From Spirochaetales bacterium (GTDB taxonomy: Bacteria > Spirochaetota > JAAYUW01), in assembly GCA_012797605.1 (NCBI GenBank), contig JAAZOT010000015.1:1-45568 (forward strand): a DNA stretch of 45,568 nt, read 5' to 3'. Positions 18,195-26,661 of this stretch are shown here, piece after piece (positions within the stretch are counted from its first letter, which is position 1; each line of letters begins with the position of its first letter). A model generated the notes under the pieces. That model was not told the origin of the DNA. It saw only the letters and a program-made list of their open reading frames with translations, and ran no database searches. Made by a program: the position numbers and the translations under genes.

Positions 18195-19555
18195 TTGAGG
18201 TGTTAAAAGCAAATAAACAGGAAAAATTGATCAAGTATTTAAAAACATTGGCAGATGAAGAGAGAAATAAATTGATAGAAAACCTTGAGAAACTTGATAT
18301 AGAAAACTATTTTAAAATAATAAATAAAAACAGAGACCAAACAGCAATTTTATTTAATAAAATTGAAAAACCATTTGTTTTTGAACAGGGTAAATGTGAT
18401 ATAAAAAAATATAAAAAAGTAGGTGAAAATGCATTAACTAAAGGGCAAGTTGCTTTTTTTATTGTTGCTGGAGGTCAAGGATCTCGTCTTGGATTTGAAC
18501 ATCCAAAAGGGCTTTATCCTATATCTCCTATTTTACAAAAAAGTTTATTTCAAATTCATACTGAAAAGGTCGCGGCTTTTGGGAAATACTATGATTTTTC
18601 ACCTGAACTTTTTATTATGACGAGTTCTACTAATCATGATGAGACAGTCTCTTTTTTTAATGATATTGGTAAAGATTGGTACGACTTAAATAAAATCCAT
18701 TTTTTCAAGCAGAGAGATTTACCTTCTATTGACTTAAATGGTGATTTAATCTTAAGTGATAAATTAACTATTTTTACTGCTCCAGATGGACATGGTGGCT
18801 CTTTACTAGCCCTCAAAAATAATGGTATGATAGATTTAATGAAAAAAAAAGGTATAAAATATTTTTCGTATTTTCAAGTGGATAACCCTTTGATTAATAT
18901 TGCTGATCCAGTATTCTTAGGACTTCATATTTTTGAGCAAAGTGAAGTTTCATCGAAAGTTTTACCAAAAAGATCTCCCGACGAGAAGGTTGGAGTTGCA
19001 TGTATTATCGATGGGAAAACATCAATAATAGAATATTCAGATTTACCAAAAGATTTAGCTGAAAAAAAAGATGAAAATGGAAGATTGCTTTTCAATTTTG
19101 GTTCTATTGCAATTCATATTTTTTCAGTTGATTTTATTGATAGAATTACGACTGAAAACCTTCAACTTCCCTATCATGTCGCAAATAAAAAGATACCATA
19201 TTATGATTATGAGACAAATACCATAATAAAACCAGAAAAACCAAATGGAATTAAACTTGAACAGTTTGTTTTTGATGCCATACCAATGGCAAAAAATGCA
19301 ATATTTTACGAGACAATTAGAGAAGATGAGTTCGCACCTTTAAAAAATAAAGATGGTGAAGATTCAATCCAAACTTGTAAAGAGGGGATATCAAAACTAT
19401 TTAAAAAATGGTTAAAAAATTCTAATATTAATTTTGATAATGAAAATAAAGCTATTGTTGAAATATCACCTTTATTTGCAGTTAATGAAGAACAATTTGC
19501 CAGTAAAATTAAAAACTATCTTACAAAAGTTCCAAACAAATTGTATTTAGAATAA
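18176..19555 (+). CDS. UDP-N-acetylhexosamine pyrophosphorylase, eukaryote-type (UAP1/UDPGP family)
   Basis: This enzyme should make UDP-GlcNAc or UDP-GalNAc from UTP and the sugar-1-phosphate. The nucleotide-binding FIVAGGQGSRLGF...PKGLYPI (~95-116) and later GHGGSLLAL, FSYFQVDNPL and ADPVFLGLHI match the UAP1/QRI1 branch of the UDPGP family rather than bacterial GlmU or GalU. Length 459 fits. The first ~85 residues form the helical domain typical of UAP. A strong AAAGGAG ribosome-binding site lies at 18166-18172 inside the ROK gene. With the phosphohexosamine mutase at 5175 and the ROK kinase it forms most of a route to UDP-amino sugars. UTP-glucose-1-phosphate uridylyltransferase of the same family is an alternative. 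Confidence 0.82.
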   Translation: MEERSIIEVLKANKQEKLIKYLKTLADEERNKLIENLEKLDIENYFKIINKNRDQTAILFNKIEKPFVFEQGKCDIKKYKKVGENALTKGQVAFFIVAGGQGSRLGFEHPKGLYPISPILQKSLFQIHTEKVAAFGKYYDFSPELFIMTSSTNHDETVSFFNDIGKDWYDLNKIHFFKQRDLPSIDLNGDLILSDKLTIFTAPDGHGGSLLALKNNGMIDLMKKKGIKYFSYFQVDNPLINIADPVFLGLHIFEQSEVSSKVLPKRSPDEKVGVACIIDGKTSIIEYSDLPKDLAEKKDENGRLLFNFGSIAIHIFSVDFIDRITTENLQLPYHVANKKIPYYDYETNTIIKPEKPNGIKLEQFVFDAIPMAKNAIFYETIREDEFAPLKNKDGEDSIQTCKEGISKLFKKWLKNSNINFDNENKAIVEISPLFAVNEEQFASKIKNYLTKVPNKLYLE

Positions 19556-19597
19556 ATTATAAATATTATAACTACTTCTTTTCCTTTATTATTTAAA

Positions 19598-21685
19598 TTA
19601 TTCCACCTTAAATTTATTCATCTCTTGAGCAACTTTAGAGATATTTTCCTTGTTAACTAAAGATAAATCTTGAATTCTACTGATGCTTGAGTTAATCTGA
19701 GAAAGTCCGACACTCATCTCTTCAATGCTTTTATTTACTTCATATGTTACACTCATTAAATTTTCAAAAACATCTTTTATTTTTGTACTATCATTTATCA
19801 TTTTTGAAGAGTCTGATTTTATATTAGATGTAATATTAGAGATTTGTTTTATAGCTTCCAAAATTTGTTTTGAACCAGAGCTTTGCTCTTCCATTGCATT
19901 TTTGATAATAGATTCTTGTTGATTAACGATTTTTGCAAGTTCATAAAAAGATTCAAACAATTTTTGAGTATTTGAGGTAGCTTCCGACACCTGATCTATT
20001 GATTTCTTAAGTTGTCCAAGAACATTTGTTATAGATCTTCCCTTTGTATTAGAATTCTCAGCTAGTTTCCTTATCTCTTCAGCGACGACCGCGAAGCCTT
20101 TACCTGATTCTCCAGCATGAGCAGCTTCTATAGCAGCATTCATTGCAAGTAAATTTATCTGGTCAGCAATGTTTTGTATGGCATTCACAGCCTCCATCAA
20201 GCCTTCGGAGTTTGTTGTAATTTCTTTGACAAGATCTGAGACATCATCCATCCCTTTTTTCCCTTTGTCAGCTCCTATCATCATCTGTTCAACAGTCTCA
20301 TTATTTCTTTGCAAGATATCGTTAGTAGATTGAATATTTCTGACCATCTCCTCTATTGATGAAGAAGACTCTATTAAACTTGCCGATTGATTTTCTATAT
20401 TTTGATTGAGTTTTTCAAGATTCTCTAAAATTGAATCAACATTTTTTTTGGTATTATTTATGAAATCTGTCTGGTTTTCTATTTGTTTTTTTATGCTTGC
20501 CGCATTTGCAGAAATTTCATTTACAGCAGCGGCATTTTCTGTCATTTGATTTGATAAGTCGATACCAATTTTAGAAAGACTATCTGTAGAGTTTCTAATA
20601 GATTTTACCATTTTAGCAAGATTGGAAATAAATTTATTAAAATTATTTGAAAGTTCACCAACCTCATCTTTAGTTGTATGTGTTATCTTTTTAGTAAGAT
20701 CACCTTCTCCTTCAGACATCTGCATAAAAAAGCTTGAAACATTTTTTACCGGTCTTGCTATTAATCTTCCAAAAACTAGAGAAACCAAAACTGTAAGTAA
20801 AATAGCAGTAGAAGAAACTAAAACTATTATTTGAATAACTTTAGTTATAGGAGATCTTAATTCTTCGTCAGCAATAGAAAGTGCTATTTTCCAATTATTT
20901 GAATAGGGAATTTTTGCAAAATTAACTACTTCTTTCTTTTTTTGAGGATTAACAATATTTATCAAACCTTTATCAACCGTTTTAAAAGTCTCAAATGCAG
21001 TTTTAAATCCTTTATAACCCTCTTCATCAAGTTGTTCTATTTTTTTTTGCATAGTAAAATTTTCATTTGGATGAGCGATTATTGTTCCAGCACTATCAAA
21101 AATAAATGCATAACCACTTTTTCCGAATTTGATATTATTTGCTATTTCTGAAAGCTTATTCAAAGTTATTGTGGTAGCAATAATTCCGACTTTTTCTTTA
21201 TTATTATTATAAATAGGAACAGCTATTACAAAAATTTTAGCGCCTGTTGCTCTTGAGATGATAGGATCACTTATAGAATATTCTTTTCCTTTAACAAAAA
21301 TATCAATAAAGTATCCTCTATCCTTAATGTTGGTTATAGTTTTATTTGTTGTGTATGTATCACCATTTGTATCTGCATAAAAAAGCATTTCAAAATCTGG
21401 ATTCATTTTATCAGCAAGATGATCAAGTTCATTTTTTATAAGGTTCCAATCATTATTGTAAAAAGCTTGATTTCTTGATAATAGTCTTAATTCATTTATA
21501 TATCCATTTAAAAGTACTCCAAGTTGATTGCTCCCTTTTTGTGTAACTTCAGAGCCAAGATTCAGTATATAGGAAACGATATTATTTTGAATAAAGGATA
21601 CTATTAAAATCGCAAACGAAATAAAAACTAAAATAGATAATAGGGAAAAGAATAAAAGAATTTTTTGAGAAATACTTGATTTCAT
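19598..21685 (-). CDS. Methyl-accepting chemotaxis protein (dCache type)
   Basis: A transmembrane chemoreceptor of 695 residues. It has membrane segment 1 (~9-31), a periplasmic double-Cache sensor domain (~32-280, with RGYFIDIFVKGKEYSISDPI and IFVIAVPIY), membrane segment 2 (~285-308), HAMP (~308-360) and a long cytoplasmic coiled coil. The signalling hairpin is nearly invariant (MNAAIEAAHAGESGKGFAVVAEEIRKLAENS, ~513-543). No C-terminal CheR-tethering pentapeptide is seen. A strong TTAGGAGGA ribosome-binding site precedes the ATG. No che genes are adjacent, so it is an orphan receptor. Ligand unknown; dCache domains often bind amino acids or other small metabolites. Confidence 0.95.
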   Translation of the reverse strand: MKSSISQKILLFFSLLSILVFISFAILIVSFIQNNIVSYILNLGSEVTQKGSNQLGVLLNGYINELRLLSRNQAFYNNDWNLIKNELDHLADKMNPDFEMLFYADTNGDTYTTNKTITNIKDRGYFIDIFVKGKEYSISDPIISRATGAKIFVIAVPIYNNNKEKVGIIATTITLNKLSEIANNIKFGKSGYAFIFDSAGTIIAHPNENFTMQKKIEQLDEEGYKGFKTAFETFKTVDKGLINIVNPQKKKEVVNFAKIPYSNNWKIALSIADEELRSPITKVIQIIVLVSSTAILLTVLVSLVFGRLIARPVKNVSSFFMQMSEGEGDLTKKITHTTKDEVGELSNNFNKFISNLAKMVKSIRNSTDSLSKIGIDLSNQMTENAAAVNEISANAASIKKQIENQTDFINNTKKNVDSILENLEKLNQNIENQSASLIESSSSIEEMVRNIQSTNDILQRNNETVEQMMIGADKGKKGMDDVSDLVKEITTNSEGLMEAVNAIQNIADQINLLAMNAAIEAAHAGESGKGFAVVAEEIRKLAENSNTKGRSITNVLGQLKKSIDQVSEATSNTQKLFESFYELAKIVNQQESIIKNAMEEQSSGSKQILEAIKQISNITSNIKSDSSKMINDSTKIKDVFENLMSVTYEVNKSIEEMSVGLSQINSSISRIQDLSLVNKENISKVAQEMNKFKVE

Positions 21686-21826
21686 AGTTCCTCCTAATAA
21701 AACAAGATTACTATCTGAAAAAAATTAAATTAATATAGTAAAAATATTTATATGCATAACTTTATTAAACCGAATAAATTCATTGCCTTAAATAAGATAT
21801 TTAATGATTGTTAAAAAGTCAAATTC

Positions 21827-22234
21827 TTAAACTTTTTTTTCAAAGAATCTTGCGTTATTTTCTGAAATTGAATTATTATTTTGAATTTTAATATTATCTA
21901 TTATCTTCTTAATCTGATATTTTTCTTTTGAGAATTTTTCAATAATATGAGAAATTAATTTATCTAATTCATTTTTTATTCTATTTTCTTCTTCAATAAA
22001 ATATTTAATTTCATTTAAAAGTTCTGTATTATTTTTTGTTAATGATAAGAAGACTCTATCATATTCCTTAAATTCATCAAAAATAAAAGATTGCTTTTTA
22101 ATAATTGATTCAACTATGTCTGTAAAGTTATTACTTTCTGAATCTAATGATTTTAATTTATATAAAAGATCCTTATATTGATTTAATAGTTCGATTTTTT
22201 TATTTGTAATTTCAACAATGTAAGATATATCCAA
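21827..22234 (-). CDS. Small coiled-coil protein, possibly FlgN-like
   Basis: I do not recognise this 135-residue protein with certainty. It is almost entirely helical, rich in Lys, Glu, Ile and Asn, with heptad-like spacing from residue 5 to 115, and has no signal peptide or membrane segment. Size, helix-only composition and position between a chemoreceptor and a membrane-GAF gene would suit a FlgN-type export chaperone for flagellar hook-filament proteins, but no diagnostic motif proves it. The start is TTG at 22234, supported by an AAGGA ribosome-binding site 7 nt upstream; no ATG fits. It follows the GAF gene on the same strand after 58 nt. Confidence 0.55.
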   Translation of the reverse strand: MDISYIVEITNKKIELLNQYKDLLYKLKSLDSESNNFTDIVESIIKKQSFIFDEFKEYDRVFLSLTKNNTELLNEIKYFIEEENRIKNELDKLISHIIEKFSKEKYQIKKIIDNIKIQNNNSISENNARFFEKKV

Positions 22235-22292
22235 AATTATTCCTTATTTTTTTATAAAAATTCTTTATCTATATGAAATTTTAAAATTAACC

Positions 22293-23459
22293 TTAATCTT
22301 TACAAGATTGCAAAACAAACTGAACATATTTAGAGAATAAAATTAATAATTCTATCTGGAATTTTTTTATCTTTTCTTTACTTTCTTTTTCAACACCTAT
22401 CAGGGCAATATCCCTTTTATATTTGTCTTTTATTGGGATTCCTAAAAATGATTTTGTACTTATTTTACTTTCATCTAATCTAGCATACATAATATTTGGT
22501 ATTTTAGATATATCTTCAAAATATGTATAATTACTTTTTGATTTAATTGCTAAAGATGAAATTGTATTTTTTAATTTTATTATCTGTGTGTTCAAGATTT
22601 TTCCTTTTTCTATAGCAAAAATAACCTGTAAATCATTTGAATTATTATAAAGTTTTCCAATAAATAAAAGATCGAAATTTAGATATTTTAATAATAAATT
22701 ACTAATTTGTTTAAAGTAATTTTCTTTATCCATACTAATATCTGAATTAAAAGTTAAGTTTAACATGTCTTCTAAAAAATTGCTCTTTTGTTTTTCGATC
22801 TCAGATTTTATATTAAAATAAACATTCAATATATTTATTAAAAATAATAAGAAAAAAGAAAAGATAAAAAATGGCAAATAATAATTCTCTTTTAGTGCTA
22901 AAGTAAAGTAAAGAAAATGAATTGAAATAATAAAAATTGAATAAAACCAAAGAGTGATAGTGTTTGAATAGATGTATTTATCATTGTTGAAATAATTTAA
23001 ATAAAAAGAATTGATAAATAAAATAAGCAAGCAAAAGATGTAACCATAATCCTTAAAATAATACAATGAATAATCGATTAATAAAAAAGATAGAAAAGAA
23101 ATTAAAAGATTATAAAAGGTCCTTTTTTTATTATTATGATTAAAAAGGAAATCAGTTAAATAAGATAAAAATAAAAATGGGAAACCAAATAAAAGATAAG
23201 TAGAAAAATGACATATGAACTCAAAGAAATATGATTTTTCAAGTGAAAAATAATTTTTAACTAAAAGATATATTATTAAAATTGGTAAAATTAGAAAGAA
23301 AAAATAATAGATTTTAGTTAGATTCTTAATCTTAAATAAATTTTGGTTAAAAAAAGAAAAATCCATGTCTAAAAAGACTGGCAAACTTATATAAGCAATT
23401 ATTATAAAAATCAAGCAAATTGATAATATTATAAAAGTTTTCTTTGGTAATACTTTCAT
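22293..23459 (-). CDS. Multi-spanning membrane protein with C-terminal GAF domain
   Basis: The first ~215 of 388 residues are extremely hydrophobic, forming about seven membrane helices. A short charged helix follows (~220-240, IEKQKSNFLEDM), then a cytoplasmic GAF-like domain (~245-385) with LLKYLNFDLLFIGKL, a Ser/Ile-rich middle, and KSFLGIPIKDKYKRDIALIGVEKES. The order resembles a sensory 7TM receptor joined to a GAF module, but there is no kinase, GGDEF or phosphatase output, so it may signal through a partner. A promoter with TTGAAA and TATACT lies just upstream, leaving a leader of only a few nucleotides and no good ribosome-binding site. Confidence 0.6.
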   Translation of the reverse strand: MKVLPKKTFIILSICLIFIIIAYISLPVFLDMDFSFFNQNLFKIKNLTKIYYFFFLILPILIIYLLVKNYFSLEKSYFFEFICHFSTYLLFGFPFLFLSYLTDFLFNHNNKKRTFYNLLISFLSFLLIDYSLYYFKDYGYIFCLLILFINSFYLNYFNNDKYIYSNTITLWFYSIFIISIHFLYFTLALKENYYLPFFIFSFFLLFLINILNVYFNIKSEIEKQKSNFLEDMLNLTFNSDISMDKENYFKQISNLLLKYLNFDLLFIGKLYNNSNDLQVIFAIEKGKILNTQIIKLKNTISSLAIKSKSNYTYFEDISKIPNIMYARLDESKISTKSFLGIPIKDKYKRDIALIGVEKESKEKIKKFQIELLILFSKYVQFVLQSCKD

Positions 23460-23470
23460 CTTCTATTTAC

Positions 23471-23498
23471 AGTATAATTAATTAATTGTATCTTTCAA
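23471..23498 (-). promoter_or_regulatory. Promoter of the membrane-GAF gene
   Basis: On the minus strand TTGAAA (23493-23498) and TATACT (23471-23476) are separated by 16 bp, a good sigma-70-type promoter. The predicted start point would fall about 5 nt before the ATG at 23459, so the message could be almost leaderless. Confidence 0.45.
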
Positions 23499-23572
23499 TG
23501 GTAAAATTTAGGTTATTTAATAAGATTTGAAAAACTAAAAAATTATGTAAATATTTACAAAAAGGTGATAGT

Positions 23573-24058
23573 ATGAAAATTGGAGTCTATCCTGGTTCTT
23601 TTGATCCTATTACTAAGGGACACTTAGATATTATTATTCGCTCTTCAAAGTTATTCGATCACCTAATTGTTTTAATAAGTTCCAACCCTTCTAAAAATAT
23701 GCTTTTTTCTTTAGAGGAAAGGCTTTTTATAGCAAAGGAACTTACGAAAGAAATGCCAAATGTTTCGGTAGAATGTCATAGTGGATTATTAATCGATTTT
23801 CTTATGGATAAAGATATACATTATCTTGTAAGGGGACTTCGTGCTGTCTCTGATTTTGAGTATGAGTTTGAAATGGCTTTAGCAAATAGATGGTTATCTT
23901 CAAAAGGCGTAGACACCATATTTTTAATGACTGATGAAAAATACTTTTATCTATCATCATCTCTAATAAAACAGATTGCAAGTCTAGGGGGAGATGTCTC
24001 TGAAATGGTCCCTGATATTGTAAATAAAAAGTTGAAAGAGAAATGGAAAAAAAAATAA
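23573..24058 (+). CDS. coaD: Phosphopantetheine adenylyltransferase
   Basis: CoaD transfers AMP from ATP to 4'-phosphopantetheine, the penultimate step of coenzyme A synthesis. The nucleotidyltransferase signature GSFDPITKGHLDII (with the T-x-GH active site) is at residues ~8-21, RGLRAVSDFEYEFEMA in the middle, and the C-terminal YLSSSLIKQIASLGGDVSEMVP is standard. Length 161 is exactly typical. AAAGGTG ribosome-binding site. It is divergent from the membrane-GAF gene and followed by a 146-nt AT-rich gap. Confidence 0.96.
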   Translation: MKIGVYPGSFDPITKGHLDIIIRSSKLFDHLIVLISSNPSKNMLFSLEERLFIAKELTKEMPNVSVECHSGLLIDFLMDKDIHYLVRGLRAVSDFEYEFEMALANRWLSSKGVDTIFLMTDEKYFYLSSSLIKQIASLGGDVSEMVPDIVNKKLKEKWKKK

Positions 24059-24138
24059 TATAATGATGTTACAATTTAAAAATTTTTAGTTTTTAGTTGT
24101 AAGTTTTTTAAAATTTATATGTAATTTAATTATTTACA

Positions 24139-24167
24139 ATGTCAAAAACTTAAAAAAATGCTATAGA
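24139..24167 (+). promoter_or_regulatory. Possible promoter of the SLOG-fold gene
   Basis: An extended -10 TGCTATAGA (24159-24167) has ATGTCA (24139-24144) 17 bp upstream of its hexamer. Four of six -35 bases match consensus. The gene starts 38 nt downstream. Weak prediction. Confidence 0.3.
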
Positions 24168-24204
24168 AAGACAGTAGTTTAAAAATATTATAAAAGAATT
24201 ATTT

Positions 24205-24723
24205 ATGAAAAGGGTAAGGAAATTTCAGGTTACCATTATTGGTAGTAGTGAAGCTAGCCATTTGGAATATGATACTGCCTATAAGCTCGGTTACTTCATA
24301 GGAAAAAATAACTGGGTATTAATTAATGGTGGAAGAACTGGCGTTATGGAGGCAAGTTCCAAAGGTGCATATGATGCAAAAGGAATCTGCGTTGCTATAT
24401 TACCTGGTGAACTTATTGATAGTGGGAATATTTATTCTACAATATCTATACCAACTACAATTGGTTATGCTAGAAATTGTATTACTGTGGCCTCTGGGGA
24501 TGTTATAGTGATAGTCGGAGGTAAAAGTGGTACACTTTGTGAACTTACCTATGCTTGGCAATATAATAAACCTATAATCTGTTGTAGTTGGATAGATGGA
24601 GTTAGCAAAGATTATGCCGGGGTTTTTGTAGATGATAAAAGATCTGTGCCAACTATAAAATCTGAGAAAATCGAAGATGTTTATGACTTATTAATTAGGA
24701 TGTATGAGAATTTTCTTGATTAA
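24205..24723 (+). CDS. SLOG-superfamily Rossmann nucleotide-binding protein (TIGR00725-like)
   Basis: The 172-residue protein has the LOG/DprA-like Rossmann pattern: VTIIGSSEAS at the N-terminus, NGGRTGVMEASSKGA (~39-53, phosphate-binding loop), ILPGE, then SGDVIVIVGGKSGTLCELTYAW (~97-118). This is the small 'TIGR00725/DUF4478' type found in many bacteria, distinct from cytokinin-activating LOG enzymes, which carry the motif PGGxGTxxE. A role in nucleotide or molybdopterin binding is suggested for the family but not established. Its stop overlaps the 3' end of the convergent recombinase gene by 4 nt, leaving no terminator space between them. Confidence 0.75.
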   Translation: MKRVRKFQVTIIGSSEASHLEYDTAYKLGYFIGKNNWVLINGGRTGVMEASSKGAYDAKGICVAILPGELIDSGNIYSTISIPTTIGYARNCITVASGDVIVIVGGKSGTLCELTYAWQYNKPIICCSWIDGVSKDYAGVFVDDKRSVPTIKSEKIEDVYDLLIRMYENFLD

Positions 24724-25628
24724 ATATCAAGATTGAAGATAAATGAATCATACATTTTTTTAAGGTGAGTGTAATCTATTTGAGTATATATTTCAGTTGT
24801 CACTATTGAAGCATGTCCTAAAAGTTCCTGAACAAATCTCAAATCAGCACCATTCATTATTAAATGTGTTGCAAAAGAATGTCTTAATATATGGGGATAT
24901 ATATCTTTTTGAATGTTTGCAAGTTTGCTATAATACTTCAATCTCTTCCAGATTCCAACTCGAGATATTGGTTTTTTTAGTCTTGAAATAAAAACAAAGG
25001 CGGTTTTGATATCATAATTTTTTCTTCTAATTTCAAAATATTCTTCCAACTTCTTATCTGCATTTTTTCCAAAAGGGACAAGCCTCTCTTTTCTACCTTT
25101 ACCATAGACTATAAGGAATTTTTCCTCAAAATTTATCTGATTGAATTTTAGTTCACAGCATTCAGAGACTCTAAGTCCGCAAGAGTATAGAATCTCAAAG
25201 ATTGCTAAATCTCTCTTTTTAGTAAATTCATCTAAATCAGCTTCTTCCATTGCTTTGAATAATGATTTAATTTCCTCTACTGTTAAATAATCTGGTAGGT
25301 TTTTAGATATTTTTGGATAATCAATCAAAGACATCGGGTTTGATCTTTTATAATTTTTTAATAGCAAAAATTCAAAAAAATTACTTAAGCTAGAATAATA
25401 TCTTGCAACTGTTGAATTTGTCATATCCTCTTTTTGAATTGAAAATAAGAAAAATATAATATCTTCCTCATCAATTTCAGAAAAATTTTTATTTATTTCT
25501 GAGGAAAATTTAAATATATCATGTTTATATGACTTTATGGTATTAATACTAAAATTTTTTTCACCAAAAAGATAGTCAATATATTCAGAAAAAATAGTAG
25601 AATTATCTTTAATCTTTTGCTTTCCCAT
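24720..25628 (-). CDS. Tyrosine recombinase XerC/XerD-like
   Basis: Site-specific recombinases of this type resolve chromosome dimers at dif. The N-terminal SAM-like DNA-binding domain (FSEYIDYLFGEKNFSINTIKSYKHD) is followed by the catalytic domain, with all six catalytic residues in 302-residue numbering: Arg153 (SCGLRVSE), Lys177 (GKGRKERLVP), His246 and Arg249 (PHILRHSFATH), His272 (LLGHAS) and Tyr281 (TEIYTQ). I prefer the ATG at 25628 because the alternative ATG at 25679 would overlap the upstream gene by 50 nt and add residues unlike the family; neither start has a good ribosome-binding site. The ATG at 25628 lies one base after the upstream stop, suggesting coupling. Housekeeping XerC or XerD; no mobile element surrounds it. 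Confidence 0.9.
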   Translation of the reverse strand: MGKQKIKDNSTIFSEYIDYLFGEKNFSINTIKSYKHDIFKFSSEINKNFSEIDEEDIIFFLFSIQKEDMTNSTVARYYSSLSNFFEFLLLKNYKRSNPMSLIDYPKISKNLPDYLTVEEIKSLFKAMEEADLDEFTKKRDLAIFEILYSCGLRVSECCELKFNQINFEEKFLIVYGKGRKERLVPFGKNADKKLEEYFEIRRKNYDIKTAFVFISRLKKPISRVGIWKRLKYYSKLANIQKDIYPHILRHSFATHLIMNGADLRFVQELLGHASIVTTEIYTQIDYTHLKKMYDSFIFNLDI

Positions 25629-25629
25629 A

Positions 25630-26571
25630 TTAATGCTTTTTATCAAAGAAGACTTCGAATATAAGTTTTGTTCCTTCATTTGTAGAAGATTGCAAATTAA
25701 AGATATCTACAGATTTTTTAATATTAGGGAGCCCCATACCAGCACCAAAACCCAAGTCTCTTGCTATTTGACTTGCCGTGGAATATCCTTCTTCCATGGC
25801 TTTATCAATATCTGGAATACCAGGACCAAAATCGATGAATTCTTCATGAATTCTTTCAGAATTAATATCAATAAGTGCATAACCTCCAACACTATGTATT
25901 AAAACATTTATTTCCGCTTCATAGGTGGCTATTGAAATTCTTCTTACTATTATTCTATCTATGTTCATCTTGGCAAGAATTTTTTTTAATTCCGAAGAAA
26001 GTTTCCCAGCATTCTCAAAATCATTTTGTTTTAATTCCCACTTGAATTTAATTGGCTGATCGATTCTTATTTCATCAAGATTTAGGGCGGAAGCTAATTT
26101 TATCGCTTCTTTTTCTGTCGCTTCACTGAATTTCTCAACCCTTAGAAGAAGACTTTTAAGTATTATACCATTTGTAATTATACCTATAACCTTTCTATCA
26201 TAATCTATAACAGGAATTCTTCCAACTGATTTAGTAGATAGTAAATCAAGAGCTTTGACAATATTCACTTCAGGATGAATAGTATATATTTTAGTAGTCA
26301 TCCAATTTTTAACTAAATCTTGTGCTTTATTTTCATATAATGCGTCTAGGATATCAGACATTGAAATAATACCAACAAGAATATTATCAAAATTGACTAC
26401 AGGGCAGCCTGTAATGTGATATTTTTTGAATATTTCCATGGTTTCTTTAATTGACATATTTTCATTTACGGAAATGACATTTTTTACCATTACTTCACCC
26501 ACTGTTAATGTGTACAATAACTCAATAGCATGGGAGTAATATTCATTGTTATTAAGTTCATTTGAAATCAT
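25630..26571 (-). CDS. Tandem CBS-domain protein with anti-sigma-type ATPase domain
   Basis: The 313-residue protein joins a CBS pair (~20-145; VGIISMSDILDAL and VIGIITNGIILKSLL) to a C-terminal GHKL/HATPase_c domain of the RsbW/SpoIIAB type (~185-313). The ATPase part has GPGIPDIDKAM (G1 box) and GFGAGMGLPNIKK (G2 box), the usual nucleotide-binding loops. CBS pairs bind adenosyl compounds, so the ATPase output could be controlled by energy state or c-di-AMP (inference). It might be a kinase or partner-switch anti-sigma factor; no anti-anti-sigma (STAS) gene is adjacent, though two sigma-factor genes lie in the window. Good AAGGAAA ribosome-binding site. It probably forms an operon with the recombinase. 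Confidence 0.8.
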   Translation of the reverse strand: MISNELNNNEYYSHAIELLYTLTVGEVMVKNVISVNENMSIKETMEIFKKYHITGCPVVNFDNILVGIISMSDILDALYENKAQDLVKNWMTTKIYTIHPEVNIVKALDLLSTKSVGRIPVIDYDRKVIGIITNGIILKSLLLRVEKFSEATEKEAIKLASALNLDEIRIDQPIKFKWELKQNDFENAGKLSSELKKILAKMNIDRIIVRRISIATYEAEINVLIHSVGGYALIDINSERIHEEFIDFGPGIPDIDKAMEEGYSTASQIARDLGFGAGMGLPNIKKSVDIFNLQSSTNEGTKLIFEVFFDKKH

Positions 26572-26661
26572 AAAGTTTCCTTACTTTTATTAAATTTCTT
26601 ATTTTTATTTATAAATTTCTTTTTAACTTATAAATTTTATTTTAATTTCTATTAAAGACAC

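Noticed and set aside
24720-25628. XerC/D gene as a mobile-element integrase
   Set aside because: No flanking repeats, attachment-like sites or phage genes; the size and motifs are of the housekeeping dif recombinase.
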